From Phymatolithon calcareum (Eukaryota; Rhodophyta; Florideophyceae; Hapalidiales), in contig OZ345358.1 of assembly GCA_977006965.1 (NCBI GenBank), positions 1,922,001-1,986,000 on the forward strand: a DNA stretch of 64,000 bases, in the 5' to 3' direction. Of this stretch, positions 31,086 to 44,100 are shown in pieces. How positions within the stretch are numbered: the first letter of the stretch is position 1; every line of letters begins with the position of its first letter. Made by a program: the position numbers and the translations under genes. A model generated the notes under the pieces. It was not told the DNA's origin, ran no database searches, and was given only the letters and a program-made list of their open reading frames with translations.

Positions 31086-33655
31086 GGATCAATGTGAATT
31101 TCACGACTGGGGCATACGTTTCACCGTAGTCCACCCCATGCACCTGTCGGAACCCTTTTGCCACAATTCGAACTTTTGGGCCTGTATCCTTGACCTTGAA
31201 GACATACTTGCACGGTAGCACGTTCATGTCGGAGTTGCGCGGAACCAGTTTCCAGGTATTGTTATGGACGAGTGAAGAATGTTCTTTCTCAATGGCCTTT
31301 GACCAGAAGTCGACATTATGATTTGAAGTCGCTTCCTTAAAGGTCTGAGGTATTTGATGAGAAGACAAAGCGGATTCCGATGCGAGGTTCACAGATTCGA
31401 AGGCAAGCATTGCAGTGTGCGGGGGAGCTTTCCAGAAGTCAGTGGGTGGTTTTGAGACCCGAGCTGACCTGCGCAGAATGGGTTTAGCGGTCATCGGTGT
31501 AGTTAATTCAGATGCCGGTGGTGTTGTTGGTTGTTCTGCATCGTCCGCCTGCTGCCCTTCTTCGTTAGTCACATCGAGGTTCTTGTTGTTTTCCTCCGAA
31601 GTGTCCTTAGCTTCAACCGTATCCTCACATAGTTTGACCTCTGCGTTGTTTGGAATGTCAGTGGATACATCCGTTTCAGCCTCACCTAATCCGCAATCCG
31701 ATTCGTCGAACGTCACATCCCTTGACACAATCACCTTCTTGGAGCTTAGATCCCACAGCTTATATCCTTTGGACGAAGTCGCATATCCCAGCATAATGGC
31801 TTCACGAGTTCGAGAGTCGAGTTTCTTAACCTTCTTTTTCGGAATCACGTACCAACACTTTATGCCAAATACATGGAAGTGTCCCAAGTCTGGAGCGGCA
31901 CCCATCCATATGTGATGAGGGGTCTTGTTCGAAGGAAGTCCTCGTGACGTAACTCGATTGCGCACATACACAGCAGTAGAAAGTGCTTCAGCCCAGAACT
32001 TCTTGTCGATGCCTCTGTGATGAAGCATCGAGCGCACCAAGTTGAGAAGTGTGCGGTTCATGCGTTCAGCCACCCCATTCTGTTGTTCGGTGTATGGTAC
32101 TGTGAGTTGCTGATGTATACCGTGTTGTGCCAAATATTCCTTGAACTCGTTTGAAAGGTCCTCGCCTCCGTTATCGGTCCTAATAGCCTTGAGCATTGGT
32201 GCAGTCAAGAAGTCCTGAACCTTCAAATGCTTAAGTTTTCTCCCAGTATGGGTTTCAGCATACTTGTGGAACTTTCGAATACACTCAAAGCTCTCCGACT
32301 TCCGTCGCATGGTGTATACCGTGGTCCATTTGGAGTGCTCATCGATAAATGTGATGAAGTATCGTGAGCCTTCAAGTGATGGAATGTCGATAGGATCTAA
32401 GACGTCGAAATGTACGAGGTTGAGGACAGCTTCAGAACGAGTAGTACTAGAGTTCGGGATACGAGCGCGATGACCTTTGCCGGCAAGACAGGCCTTGCAT
32501 GGATGTTGTGAGATTGGATTGGGAGCTAGGTTCACACCTTTGACCATCCCATGACGTACCATATCCGAGATACCAGAGGGATGGACATGAGCGAGACGTT
32601 CATGCCAAAGCTGGAGGCTTGCAAGACAGGAAACTTCGGTAACTTTATTGCCATCTGCAAGATCGAATGAGTAGAGACTCTTGCGAAGTGTTCCTGTAGC
32701 AACCGTGTCATCATGAGCTTTAACATAGCAACGACTGTTCTTGAACGTAATCCCATATCCATACTCATCCATTTTGGATACTGATAGTAAAGAGTATCCA
32801 AAGTCCGGTATGTGCATAACATCCCTGAGTTTGCATTTCGATGGCTTCCCATTCACATTGATCGTAATAATGGCATCACTCTTTCCAGCGATTGTGGCCT
32901 TAGCTTTCGTTCCCATTTCAACAGTAGACGACAGTTCGGTGTACGTGCAGAAGAGTGAGCGATCAAACGTCATGTGGGATGTGCTTCCAGAGTCAATGAT
33001 CCAGGACTTGGACTTCTCGGAAATGTCGGAATTTCGCACCTTGGCCATCAAGCATACAAAGTCGGAATCACACATGACACGAACAGGTTCTGACTCATCA
33101 GTGAGAAATGCAGATGGTTTTGTTTGCTTTTCATTCCGACGTTTGTATCCTTCCGGAGCAAGGTGAGGAAATTTGGTCCAACACTTAACGCTCTTATGTC
33201 CGGATCGATGACAATGGTCGCAGTGATCACGAATGCGTTCTCCATCGCGTCTGGCTGTGAACAGTGCGGCAGTCTCAGCTTTCACGGTTGATGCTTCGAC
33301 TCTCATCGACATACGCTGCTCCTCTTGCAAAAGTCTGCTCTTCACAAACTCGAGCGAGAATGACTCATCCTCGTTGCCAAGAGCATCGAGTGCACTGATG
33401 AAGCTATCGTACCGTTCCGGAAGTCCGTTAAGCACAGCCATCGCCATTTCTTTGTCGTCGATATCAATACCCATTGACTTGAGTGTGGATGCGAGCTGGC
33501 GAATACGGTTCGTATAAGAAAGTATTTTCTCGTCCTCGAGCATTGTGGCGGTATAGATCTTGCGTCGAGCGGCCAGTTTGTTCAGTAGTGTATGTCGTTC
33601 AAAGATATTCAGAATCGACTGCCACATTTCCTTGGCCGTATTCACATCTTTCACA
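31086..33655 (-). pseudogene. A2 Gag-PR-IN-RT portion
   Basis: A long open minus-strand frame (about 850 codons) covering Gag from 'ILNIFERHTLLNKLAARRK', the CCHC knuckle 'CDHCHRSGHKSVKC', the protease DSG, the HHCC region, integrase D/D/E ('HFDVLD' replaces HSDVLG, 'RTDNGGED', 'NGVAERMNRT'), the linker and the RT start up to VVKFT. It is broken at its 5' end by the solo LTR and at its 3' end by A1. The HHCC and DDE residues are mostly preserved, so decay was modest before it was split. Confidence 0.85.
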
Positions 33656-34098
33656 TGTTGGAAGTGTGAGTGCTTGGAGCTCCAGTCGCAAACGCACTTC
33701 AATATCAAGGTATGATCTCGGTACACGTGTACACGTGTCAAGTCGAAAGTCAAAGTGTCTCAGAACTTAAAATGAAGAAGATTGACAGTGACACGTGTCA
33801 AAGAATGATAAGAGTATGATAATCATACCCCCCTCAATCAGTAGATAATCTTTGATTTTTCATGTTACACGTGTCATATGATATTATGACATTTTTGTTT
33901 AGGGTTAGAGTGTCTCCGTCGTCAATTAGGTTTTTTGATCAAGTTGATTGAGTTCTCAGGTCTATATAGTCTTGACCTGGGGTCCACCAAGTCAATAAAC
34001 CAAGGAACTCATGCTCACCTATCTCAGCTTCTACTCAACCACTTTCCTTCAACCAAACTTTTTCTTTCTCGTCATCAATAGCCGAACCTTCTCCAACA
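33656..34098 (+). repeat. Solo family A LTR inside A2 gag
   Basis: 443 bp, TGTTGGAAGTG... to ...CTTCTCCAACA, opposite in orientation to A2. Flanks TCACA / GCTCA are plausible diverged copies of an ancestral GCACA, the sequence found there in intact gag copies. Confidence 0.8.
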
Positions 34099-34838
34099 GC
34101 TCATGCTCGAGATGTTCATCCGAGAGAGAAAGTCCGATAATAGCCTTTGCCTTGTTGTCACTTCGACGCCAGAGAGTGAAATCGTCCGAGTCCCGTGCTG
34201 GTGGATCGTCCTCAATGCGTTCATCAAGTTCGCGGAATGATAGTACTAGCTGAATTTTTCTGTTTCCAAGCATGGAAATTGGTCTCATTGAGTTTCTCGA
34301 CCTTCAGCGTTCCTTGCGAGTTGTCCATTTTGGGGAGTGTGGGTCTTATATTCTTGTCGAAAATCCGTTCGGGAAGTCCACTGCGAGTCAACCGATGTTA
34401 ACTATCAAGGCAATCTGTCCCGTATAAGAAATTCCTTCGAGTCAATGTGACCCGGACCTTGATCGGGGGATGGCTCAATGGCCGTATACCTCTTGTGGCG
34501 TTTTGGTACACCTGAACCTGCAGTCGGCAACAGGCACTGCAAGACGTTTTTGCGGTATTCTGAAACGGGCCTAGTAAAAATCAAAGATTTTTAAGAAGGA
34601 TACGCAACAGGAAAACCCTTGTGGTGTTTTGGTACACCTGAACCTGCAGCCGGCAACGCGCACTGCAAGACGCTTAATGAACCCCTGAAGCGGACCGAGC
34701 AAGAATCTACGATTCTTGAAAAGGATGCGCAAGCAGGAAGATCAGACAGAGACAGATCGGGGGCGAAGGAGAACCCCGAAGATGATTACGATGATGATGG
34801 AACGCGGTGGTTGAGGTGCGTTGACTGGGCCCATAACC
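34099..34838 (-). pseudogene. A2 gag start and leader
   Basis: Gag start at ATG 34328-34326; an extra T near 34255 (in the A-run of 'WKQKI') shifts the frame. Leader with two shared repeats (34618-34673, 34492-34546) and the primer site complement CTGGGCCCATAACC at 34825-34838. Confidence 0.8.
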
Positions 34839-35259
34839 TGTTGGAGAAGGTTCGGCAATTGATGAGGAGAAAGAAAAAGTTGAAGGAAAATGGTTAAGTA
34901 GAAGCTAAGCTACGGGAGAATGAGTTCCTTGGTTTATTGAGTTGGCGGATCTCAGGTCAAGACTGTATAGACCTGAAAACTCAACCAGACTTGATCAAAA
35001 CCCTAATTGACCACGGAGACACTCTAACCCAAAACAAATCTGTCATAATATCATATGACACGTGTAACCTGGAGAAATGAAAAATCATCTACTGAGTGAG
35101 GGAGTATGATTATCATACTCTTATCATACTATGACTCGTGTCACCGCCAATCTTCATGAATTCAAGGTCTGAGACACTTTGTCTTTCGACTTGACACGTG
35201 TACACGTGTACCGAGATCATACCTTGATATTGAAGTGTGTTTCCGACACACTTCCAACA
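34839..35259 (-). repeat. Family A 5' LTR of A2 (minus)
   Basis: TGTTGGAGAAGG... to ...CACTTCCAACA, 421 bp; about 20 bp near the outer end (CTAGAGCTCCAAGCAATC block) is deleted compared with other copies. Confidence 0.82.
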
Positions 35260-37738
35260 TTTTCGAAAGTTCCACAAGTATGCTGAAACCCATACTGGTA
35301 GAAAGCTTAAGCATTTGAACGTTCAGGACTTCTCGACTGCACCAAAGCTCAAGTCTATTTGGACCGATAACGGAAGCGAGGACCTTTCTAACGAGTTCAA
35401 GGCATATTTGGCACAACACGGTGTACATCAGCAACTCACAGTACCATACACCGAACAACAGAATGGGGTGGCTGAACGCATGAACCGCACACTTCTCAAC
35501 TTGGTGCGCTCGATGCTTCATCACAGAGGCATCGACAAGAAGTTCTGGGCTGAAGCACTTTCTACTGCTGTGTATGTGCGCAATCGAGTTACGTCACGAG
35601 GACTTCCTTCGAACACTACCCCTCATCACATATGGATGGGTGCCGCTCCAGACTTGGGACACTTACGTGTATTTGGCATAAAGTGTTGGTACGTGATTCC
35701 GAAAAAGAAGGTTAAGAAACTCGACTCTCGAACTCGTGAAGCCATTATGCTGGGATATGCAACTTCGTCCAAAGGATATAAGCTGTGGGATCTAAGCTCC
35801 AAGAAGGTGATTGTGTCAAGGGATGTGACGTTCGACGAATCGGATTGCGGATTAGGTGAGGCTGAAACGGATGTATCCACTGACATTCCAGACGGGGGAG
35901 TCGTCCAGGAATGTGAGGATACAGTTGAAGCTAAGGACACTTCGGAGGAAAACAACAAGAACCTCGACGTGACTAACGAAGAAGGGCAGCAGCCGGACGA
36001 TGCAGAACAACCAACAACAACACCGGCATCTGAAGTAAGTACACCAATGATCGCCAAACCCATTCTGCGCAGGTCAGCTCGGGCCTCAAAACCACCCACT
36101 GACTTCTGGAAAGCTCCCCCGCACACTGCAATGCTTGCCTTCGAATCTGTCAATCTCGCATCGGAATCCGCTTTGTCTTCTCATCAAATACCTCAGACCT
36201 TTAAGGAAGCGACTTCAAATCATAATGTCGACTTCTGGTCAAAGGCCATAGAGAAAGAACATTCTTCACTCGTCCATAACAATACCTGGAAACTGGTTCC
36301 GCGCAACTCCGACATGAACGTGCTACCGTGCAAGTATGTCTTCAAGGTCAAGGATACAGGCCCAAAAGTTCGAATTGTGGCAAAAGGGTTCCGACAGGTG
36401 CATGGGGTGGACTACGGTGAAACGTATGCCCCAGTCGTGAAATTCACATAGATTCGTATCCTACTTGCAACGGTTGCTGTCCATGATCTGGAACTCCACC
36501 AAATGGATGTTGTGACAGCGTTCCTGCATGGTGACCTTGACGAAGACATCTACATGGAAGTTCCGGCCGGATTTCGAGATCCCAAGCGTCCGAACCTCGT
36601 TTGCAATCTCTTGAAGGCACTATACGGTCTAAAGCAAGCTCCCCGGCAATGGCATGCCAAGATCGACAAGTTCCTCATCGACGAGCTCCACTTCTCAAGC
36701 AGTCCCAACGATCCTTGTCAGTACGTCCGGCATAGGTCAAACAGCATCATGATCATCGCCCTGTATGTGGATGACTTACTGATTGCTGGAAACGACACCT
36801 CTGCCATTTCGTGGATCAAGGGGGAGCTGAACAAGCGGTTCGAGATGAAGGACCTTGATGAAGCAAGTGTATGCCTTGGGCTTGAGATTCGCCGGGACCG
36901 TACTCTTCGGACACTTCATCTTTCGCAGTCGGTCTACGCTCAGTCGGTCTTGGAACGCTTCGGCATGGAGAACTCGAAACCGGCACCTACCCCAATGGAG
37001 TCAAGCAACAAGAACACCGCAATCGAGGAAGTGGATATCACCGAGTCTCTTGGAGACGAAGTTCCGTATCGTCCAGCTATCGGAAGCCTGATGTACTTGA
37101 TGGTCGGCACTCGTCCAGACATCTCGGACTCGGTCGGCAAGCTTTCTTCGTTTTGCGAGAAACCCATAAAGCGTTACTGGATGAGTGTTAAGCGCGTTCT
37201 TCGGTACATTGCAGGTACTCGAGACTATGGGATTCTGTTCGGTGCAAGTGGGAGCTTGGTGCCAATCGGGTACACAGACGCGGATTGGGCAGGTTGTCGT
37301 GAGACAAGGCGATCAACAAGTGGCTATGTTTTCCTTCTTGCAGGGGGAGCCATAAGCTGGCGTTCGAAGAAACAAACTATCGTCGCCACGTCAACATGTG
37401 AAGCGGAGTACATCGCTTCCTGTGCCGCCGCCAAGGAAGATGTTTGGCTGTCAAGACTTATCGCAGATATCCAAGGTCTCCAGAAGCCCACTCTCATGAC
37501 TTTGTATACCGACAGTCAGAGTGCAATCGCAACCGGGAGGAACGCTGCCATCACTCAACGCAACAAGCATATTGACATCTAATATCACTACGTTCGTGAT
37601 GTTGTTGCAACAGGAAAGATCTCGATTAAGTACTGCAATACTGAGTCCATGGTTGGTGATGCACTAACCAAACCACTCGATCGAATCAAGACAGCCAAGT
37701 TCGCTCAAGAGATGGGAGTATACCAGCAAATGGCGTAG
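35260..37738 (+). pseudogene. A3 pol, 3' part (IN-RT-RNaseH)
   Basis: Resumes in integrase at 'FRKFHKYAETHTGRK' and runs through integrase (D position 'WTDNGSED', altered from RTDNGGEF; 'NGVAERMNRT' intact), the acidic linker, RT with YVDD and RNase H ('YTDADWAGC', 'CEAEYIASC'). Stops: TAG 36449-36451 after VVKFT, identical in position to A4, and TAA 37580-37582 in 'NKHIDI-QYHYVRD'. The coding end is TAG near 37736. It belongs with the gag part at 22435-23911. Confidence 0.85.
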
Positions 37739-37759
37739 TGTGCCTGGATCAAGGGGGAG

Positions 37760-38201
37760 TGTTGGAAGTGTGATTGCTTGGAGCTCTAGTCGCAAACACA
37801 CTTCAATATCAAGGTATGATCTCGGTACCCGTGTACACGTGTCAGGTCGAAAGTCAAAGTATCTCAGAACTTTGAATCAAGAAGATTGGCGGTGACACGT
37901 GTCAAAGTATGATAAGAGTATGATAAACTCCCCCTCACTCAGTAGATGATTCTTCATTTTTTCATGTTACACGTGTCATATGATATTATGATAAATTTGT
38001 TTAGGCTTAGAGAGTCTCCGTCGTCAATTAGGATTTTTTGATCAAGTTGATTGAGTTCTCAAGTCTATATAGTCTTGACCAGAGGTCCGCCAACACAATA
38101 AACCAAGGAACTCATTCTCACCTATCTCAGCTTCTACTCAACCATTTCACATCAACCAAACTTTTTCTTTCTCCTTATCACTTGCCTAACCTTCTCCAAC
38201 A
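37760..38201 (+). repeat. Family A 3' LTR of A3
   Basis: 442 bp directly after the polypurine tract AAGGGGGAG. The right flank CGGTC lies inside B3 integrase (TTAT-CGGTC-CGAATA in intact copies). No matching left flank was found, consistent with the lost 5' LTR. Confidence 0.85.
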
Positions 38202-39912
38202 CGGTCCGAATAAGTTTGAGCTTAGTTGCAGGTGAGAACTGATGTACGTTGAAGTTTTTCAGCTTTCTTCCGGTGTGTGTTTCAGCGTATTTGTGAAATT
38301 TCTGGAAACACTCGAAGCTCTCGGACTTCTTTCGCATGGTGAAAACTGTGGTCCATTTGGAGTAATCATCGATAAACGTGATGAAATACCGAGAGCCACC
38401 TAGTGATGGGATGTCAATTGCACCGAGAACGTCGGAATGCACGAGATCGAGAATTACGTCCGAGCGAGAAACACTAGACTTCGGGATCGGAGCACGATGT
38501 GCTTTCCCAGCAATGCAGCCTTTGCATACATTGTCCGACGAAGACCCTGGATCGATATACAATCCTTTTACAACCCCATGGCGTGCCATGCGGGAGATTC
38601 CAGTAGGACTGACATGCGCGAGACGCTCGTGCCACAGATGTAGGCTGACGAGGGATGTTTCCTTGGACATGGGTTTGTTCTCCGGACGATCTAGAATGTA
38701 AAGATCTTTGCGGAGAGTTCCTTGGGCGATAATCTCATCATGTGCTTTGATATAGCACCTTTTGCTTTTGAATAAGATCCCATACCCATACACGTCCAGT
38801 TTAGAAACGGAAAGGAGCGAATAACCAAAGTCCGGAATATGAAGAACGTTTTGGAGCATACACTGGGACTGTTTTCCGTTGATGCTGAGTGTCACGATAG
38901 CATCGCCCTTTCCTGCAATTGTTGCAGTTGCTCTAGTTCCCATTTCGACTGTCGACCTCATTTCCGTGTATGAGACAAAGATTGAACGATCGAATGTCAT
39001 GTGGGATGTGCTTCCGGAGTCGATAATCCATGACGTGGACTTTTGGGGAATGTTTGAGCTTCGAACCTTTGCCATTAAGCAAACGTAGTCAGAATCAGAC
39101 ATGACACGAATCGATTCTGTTTCACCAGCAATTAAGGCAGTCGGTTTGTCCTTCTTTCCTTTTCGACCCGGAGGTTTGTATCCCGGTGGTGCAAGGTGTG
39201 AAAACTTGACCCAGCACCTGAGAGAAGGATGTCCAGCTCGATTGCAATGATCACAATGGTCGTAGGCGTATGAACCATTTTGAGTTGCACTTACAAGCGC
39301 CGTGGACTCAGACTTCTCCGTCGAGGCTTCGAGGCGCATAGTCATACGTTGCTCCTCTTGTAGAAGTCGGCTCTTCACAAACTCGAGAGAGAATGTCTCG
39401 TCCTCGTTCCCAAGTGCGTCTAAGGCACTGATGAGACTGTCATAACGATCTGGTAGACCATTCAGGACAGCCATTGGCATTTCCTTTTCGTCGATGTCAA
39501 CCCCCATTGATTTGAGTGTAGATGCGACCTGACGAATTCGGTTGGTGTATGGCAGTATCTTTTCGCCCTCGAACATTGTGGCGGTATAGAACTTGCGACG
39601 AGCGGCGAGTTTATTAAGCAGCGTATGGCGTTCTAATATGTTGAGAATCGCCTACCACATTTCTTTCGCCGTTTCGACACCTCGAACATGTTCGAGATGA
39701 GCATCGGGAAGGGATAGACCAATAATCGCTTTAGCCTTATTGTCATGTCGACGCCAGACTTTGAACTCGTCTGTGTCCCTTGCTGGAGGGCTTACCTCGA
39801 TGTACTCATCACGCTCGCGGAATGAGAGTACTAGCTGAATTTTCTGTTTCCAAGCGTGGAAATTGGTCTCGGTGAGTTTTCTGACCTTCAGCGTTCCTTG
39901 CCAGTTGTCCAT
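38202..39912 (-). pseudogene. B3 gag-PR-IN, truncated
   Basis: Family B polyprotein from ATG 39912-39910 downward. A nonsense TAG lies near 39654 ('KEMW-stop-AIL'). It then stays open through the CCHC knuckle 'CDHCNRAGHPSLRC', the protease 'IIDSGSTSHMT', the HHCC region and integrase to 'KLKLIRT'. There it ends at A3's 3' LTR, just before the second catalytic Asp. RT and RNase H are absent from the window in this orientation. Confidence 0.82.
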
Positions 39913-40656
39913 ATTTTGGACTGGGGGTTCTTGAAATCTTGTCCAAGATCCGTTCGGGGAGTCCACTGGGAGCTAACAGAAGTTAACTATCAAGGCAATC
40001 TATCCCTTATAGGAAATTCGCGTCGAGTCAGTGTGACCCGGAGCTTGATCTGAGGATGGCTCTAGGCCTTATACCTCTGAAGATAGGGTGGCTCTAGGCC
40101 GTTTACCTCTTGTGGCGTTTTGGTACACCTGAACCTGCAGCCGACAACACGCACTGCAAGACGTATCCTTCAATTCCAATGTCCTAAATTCCAATGTTCA
40201 TGTTGGCACACCCCACCGAGCAAGTACTTCGTGAGGCTATAATTGCGACCTTTTCCTTGAAGATGAGTATACGGGGCCTACTGACCACGCGCTGTGCGTG
40301 GCAGACTGTCTTTCAAATCAGTAAACCGTACTCCAACAAGTCTTTCAGATTCCCTTCCAATCACACAACAGAATTCTGCAGAGCCGAGATGCGTCCGGGT
40401 GGATACTCGGAAGACTACTCGATTTCTCAAGCATATCCCTTTCACCACGTAGCAGAGCACGGATGTTGTCAGACTGATTCGTAGATTATACTCTGCGCAA
40501 AGTCGCTTTAGGGTGGCCGATGGATGGCGCAGATACCACAGGGTTTTAAACCTTTTGATGATGAAAATTTGTTGAGATTGAATTACCGAGAGGGAAGGAG
40601 GACCCCTCGGGAAGGTGATAGCGCTGGTCGATTATGCGTTATCTGGGCCCATAACC
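39913..40656 (-). other. B3 leader
   Basis: Family B leader in reverse with one shared repeat (40108-40163) and the primer site complement CTGGGCCCATAACC just before the LTR. No supported gene. Confidence 0.7.
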
Positions 40657-41092
40657 TGTTGGATGGAGGTTTTGAGGTTGATGGTTGAGATGGTTGAGAT
40701 GGTTGAGATGGTTGAGATGGTTGAGATGGTTGAGATGGTTGGGTTGGTTGTGAGATGTTCCTTGGTTTATTGAGTCGGGGCTTCAGATCCGGGTCTTATA
40801 TCGGCCTCAGATTGAGGTATGATAAGACTTCTGATGCTCATTGCACTACTAACTGTGATTGAATCAATCAACTAAAAGATTGAAATGTCGACTGTGATTG
40901 ATTCAATTATCAAAATGATTGAATTACTGACAATAACAAGATCAATCAAGAAATTGATTTAACTGCTCCATTGTCGGTAAAGATGAAAAAACATGGATTG
41001 ATTCTACCATAACATATGAGAAATGGTTATGGACTTATGACATAGGATAATGTGTACTGCGACATGAGCTCCAAGCAGTCACATTTCCAACA
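40657..41092 (-). repeat. Family B 5' LTR of B3 (minus)
   Basis: 436 bp, TGTTGGATGGAGG... to ...CACATTTCCAACA, with about six units of the 9 bp TTGAGATGG repeat at 40684-40740. Confidence 0.82.
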
Positions 41093-41116
41093 GCATCCGA
41101 GGTTGTATTCGGTGAA

Positions 41117-44100
41117 GTGGATCTCAGTAAGCAACGTGCGCGCGTATCGTGGAGGAGCTTGTGCGACGAGCCAAAAATCGTAGGCACTGCGTGTGATGAA
41201 GATGCAACCGCCGTGCCAACAGCTCGATTTCGGGTAGCACTGCTTTCAGATTACGTGAAACGTGATGTATCGATGCCCGGGTTTATGCACAGTTTTGTGG
41301 GTAGTAGTCTAATAGCTTCGAACCCTGAAGCCATACGCCTAAAATGCTTACCTACTGTCGACATTTTGCCATGCGTCGACACAGTGCCGATAGTACGGGC
41401 GCGATCGCTTTTTTACCGCTCACCAAGCACCTTCTCTGTGGATCGCTCGGCTCCCTCACTGCTAACGTCGGAAGCGGAGGTGGGTGACGTTGTGCGTATA
41501 ACGCTCGTCGACGACAGCAGATTGTGACAGGGCGTCGCGCGGCCGTTTTTTGTGCATATCACCGGCGATGCGCTTGTATGCTTGGAAGGCGTGGTGTGTC
41601 GCGTATGGGAACAAGCCAGTACAGCTGGCGACCGCCAATCGCATGAGGGTCTACGTAATACTGAAGTAGAAGACACCCGAGACCATGCCCTAGAAGCGTG
41701 TCTGTGACGGACTATGTGTATTCATCGATGCACCAGCGATAAGTTATTAGTGCAACCAGCGGACATTGTCGTCAGCCTGGTACCTAAAGTCGGAGATAAG
41801 TGAAACGGTGGTACGCTACTTACATCTACTGATCGATTATCCCGAGTTTTGGTCGTCCATCGATTCCGCATTGGGCAAATGGAGCGAGATCGGTACGTTT
41901 TGTTTGTGCCCGGTGGTGCTGATCTCACTGATCCTTTCAGTATTGGTACGTGCTCGCCTATAATAGAAGATTCATCCTCGCACAGTGTCGACATTGACTC
42001 AGTTGAGCTCTTGGTGCTACACGGTCGGCTCCGTTCCGCCGCGGCTATAGCTCCGACGAGTAGTGTTGGCTTCTGGTCTAACGGAGAGAGGTACCTGATG
42101 TACAGGGTGGTACTATATTGGGACTCGTTTCAGTTGTTTGCAGGAATGGCCGCAGCCGGTGAAGGAGTGTATATTTACTGCCTCAACACGGCGACGACGG
42201 GCGTGCAACTGTGCGATGTACGCACTTTGACCCTAACTCCACCTGGTGTGCCGGTAGACAGAGCTTTATGTGCTCTTATTGCTGACCTCGTGCGTTCTAT
42301 TACAGCAGGTGTTGTGGTGACCGATGCTTTCGGTCGTCGCTGTCGTGTGTTTGTGGATGTCGTCGGCCTTGTGGGAGACAGATTTGCGTTGAATTGCGCT
42401 CTAGACGTTCTCGGCCACAATGCAACGGCGTGCTGTCACTTGTGTCGCTTCAGTCGACATAGTGACAAATTGTTTGGTGCTCGGTACTGCTCAACGACGG
42501 CGTATGGAATGAAAACAGCAAGCTACAGGTCGTCTTCCCGACAAGAAGGCGTTTTGGAGACCTCTCCCTCTTTGGAAGACCTGCGTGCTCTGGGTATCAG
42601 TAGTAAGGGGAACCGTGATGGTGTTCCACTTTCGTACCAAGCTGTTGAAGGAGTTTCTATCTGCACCTCGCCCTCTTGAATATGATCGAGTCGTTCCAAT
42701 GCATTTCGACCCTTATAGAGGATCTTTTGTGGCCCCCGACCACCTTCTCGGTGGCCACGGTAAGGATTGCGTGAACCTGGTCATTCGATTACTACCATAT
42801 CGACGAAGCCGGGAATTGCTGGAAGTGTTACTCCTCGGTGCTATTCGACAACTACGTTTTGAATATCAGAACCGTGTGATTGACCGCACGAAAAAGAGCT
42901 CACTGTCGATGAGCATCACTGCCGTATACTAAGTCATGTGTCTTGCGCCTGCAGCACTTGTTGGAAGTGTGATTGCTTGGAGCTCTAGTCGCAAACACAC
43001 TTCAATATCAAGGTATGATCTCGGTACACGTGTACAAGTGTCAAGTCGAAAGTCAAAGTGTCTCAGACCTTTGAATCAAGAAGATTGGCAGTGACACGTG
43101 TCAAAGTATGATAAGAGTATGATAATCATACCCCCCTCACTCAGTAGATAATCTTTGATTTTTTATGTTACACGTGTCATATGATATTATGACAAATTTG
43201 TTTAGGGTTGGAGTGTCTCCGTCGTCAATTAGGTTTTTTGATCAAGTTGATTGAGGTCTCAGGTCTATATAGTCTTGACCTGGGGTCCGCCAAGTCAATA
43301 AACCAAGGAACACATTCTCACCTATCTCAGCTTCTACTCAACTATTCTCTTTCAACCAAACTTTTTCTTTCTCCCCATCACTTGCCTAACCTTCTTCAAC
43401 AGCACTTACGTGCGTAGCACGTCAAATCGATGGTGCAGTTGAAGCATCTCTATTTCGTGCCATAGAGATAACTCGATCCATAGCACGGATCATCGGGCAA
43501 TTGTGGTCGTTAAAGTTGTTTACAGATGACTACAAAGAGAAAGAGTCGGCCGTGCGAGAGATACAGGGGCGGGTGCGGGCGCACATGTGCTTGGTGCGAG
43601 AGATTTGCGAGGAGTCGGAAGCTCAAGCTATCCTGCGATCACAAGGGGTAGTAGGAAGAGAGGCGTGGCCGTGCCTCTACCCGAGGGCGCACCTCTGGAC
43701 GTAGAAAAGTCGGAAAGGAGCCGACACTGGCAGAGCAAGCTGTGATGTGCCTTGACAAGCCTAATCTACATCGCTTGTATGAGTTGGCATTCTCAGCTAT
43801 GCCGATGACACATGGCGTCGGTCTACTTGGTGAGCTCGTACTAGAACGAAACCACCAAGTTCTTAAGCGTGCTGTGCAAAGGTCGAACATGAACGAAGGT
43901 CATTTGCAAGCAATGCATAGCGCACTTGTGATCGATTGGCAGCGCCGCTTGCACGCCTCGGCACATTTCTGGAGGGAAGGATATCGTGATACCAATTTTC
44001 ATGGCATAGCATGTGCGAGGACCTTGACAGGTACTCTTGGCCGAAATTTATGCGCCACAGCGATTGAACAGTTGGTGAAATACGAAATAGCCGCGCAATT

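Larger units (their letters stand above)
23912..35259 (-). mobile_element. Copia element A2, minus, split by A1 and a solo LTR
   Basis: Reading the minus strand: 5' LTR 35259-34839, primer site, leader with two shared repeats, Gag start, [solo A LTR 34098-33656], Gag-PR-IN-RT 33655-31086, [A1 25529-31085], RT-RNaseH 25528-24355, 3' LTR 24354-23912. Sequence on either side of both insertions joins into one element. The flanks GTAGT (left) and TTTTC (right) do not match, and about 700 bp of the A3 target is missing, so insertion was accompanied or followed by deletion. Confidence 0.78.

Noticed and set aside
31415-31915. 166-codon antisense ORF repeated at 21217-21717, 28517-29035 (-) and 35626-36153 (-)
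   Set aside because: It is the reverse frame of the acidic integrase-RT linker of family A and recurs only because the element recurs. It has no independent motif.
40684-40745. Regular 9 bp repeats as a CRISPR-like array
   Set aside because: Units are contiguous with no spacers, and the setting is a eukaryotic LTR; a simple minisatellite.
15025-41092. Possible endogenous virus (gag-pol with LTRs)
   Set aside because: The order PR-IN-RT-RNaseH and the motifs define Ty1/copia retrotransposons. No envelope-like gene is present.
38202-41092. B3 as the missing 3' part of B1
   Set aside because: The orientations are opposite, and both contain Gag-PR-IN, so they are two separate elements.
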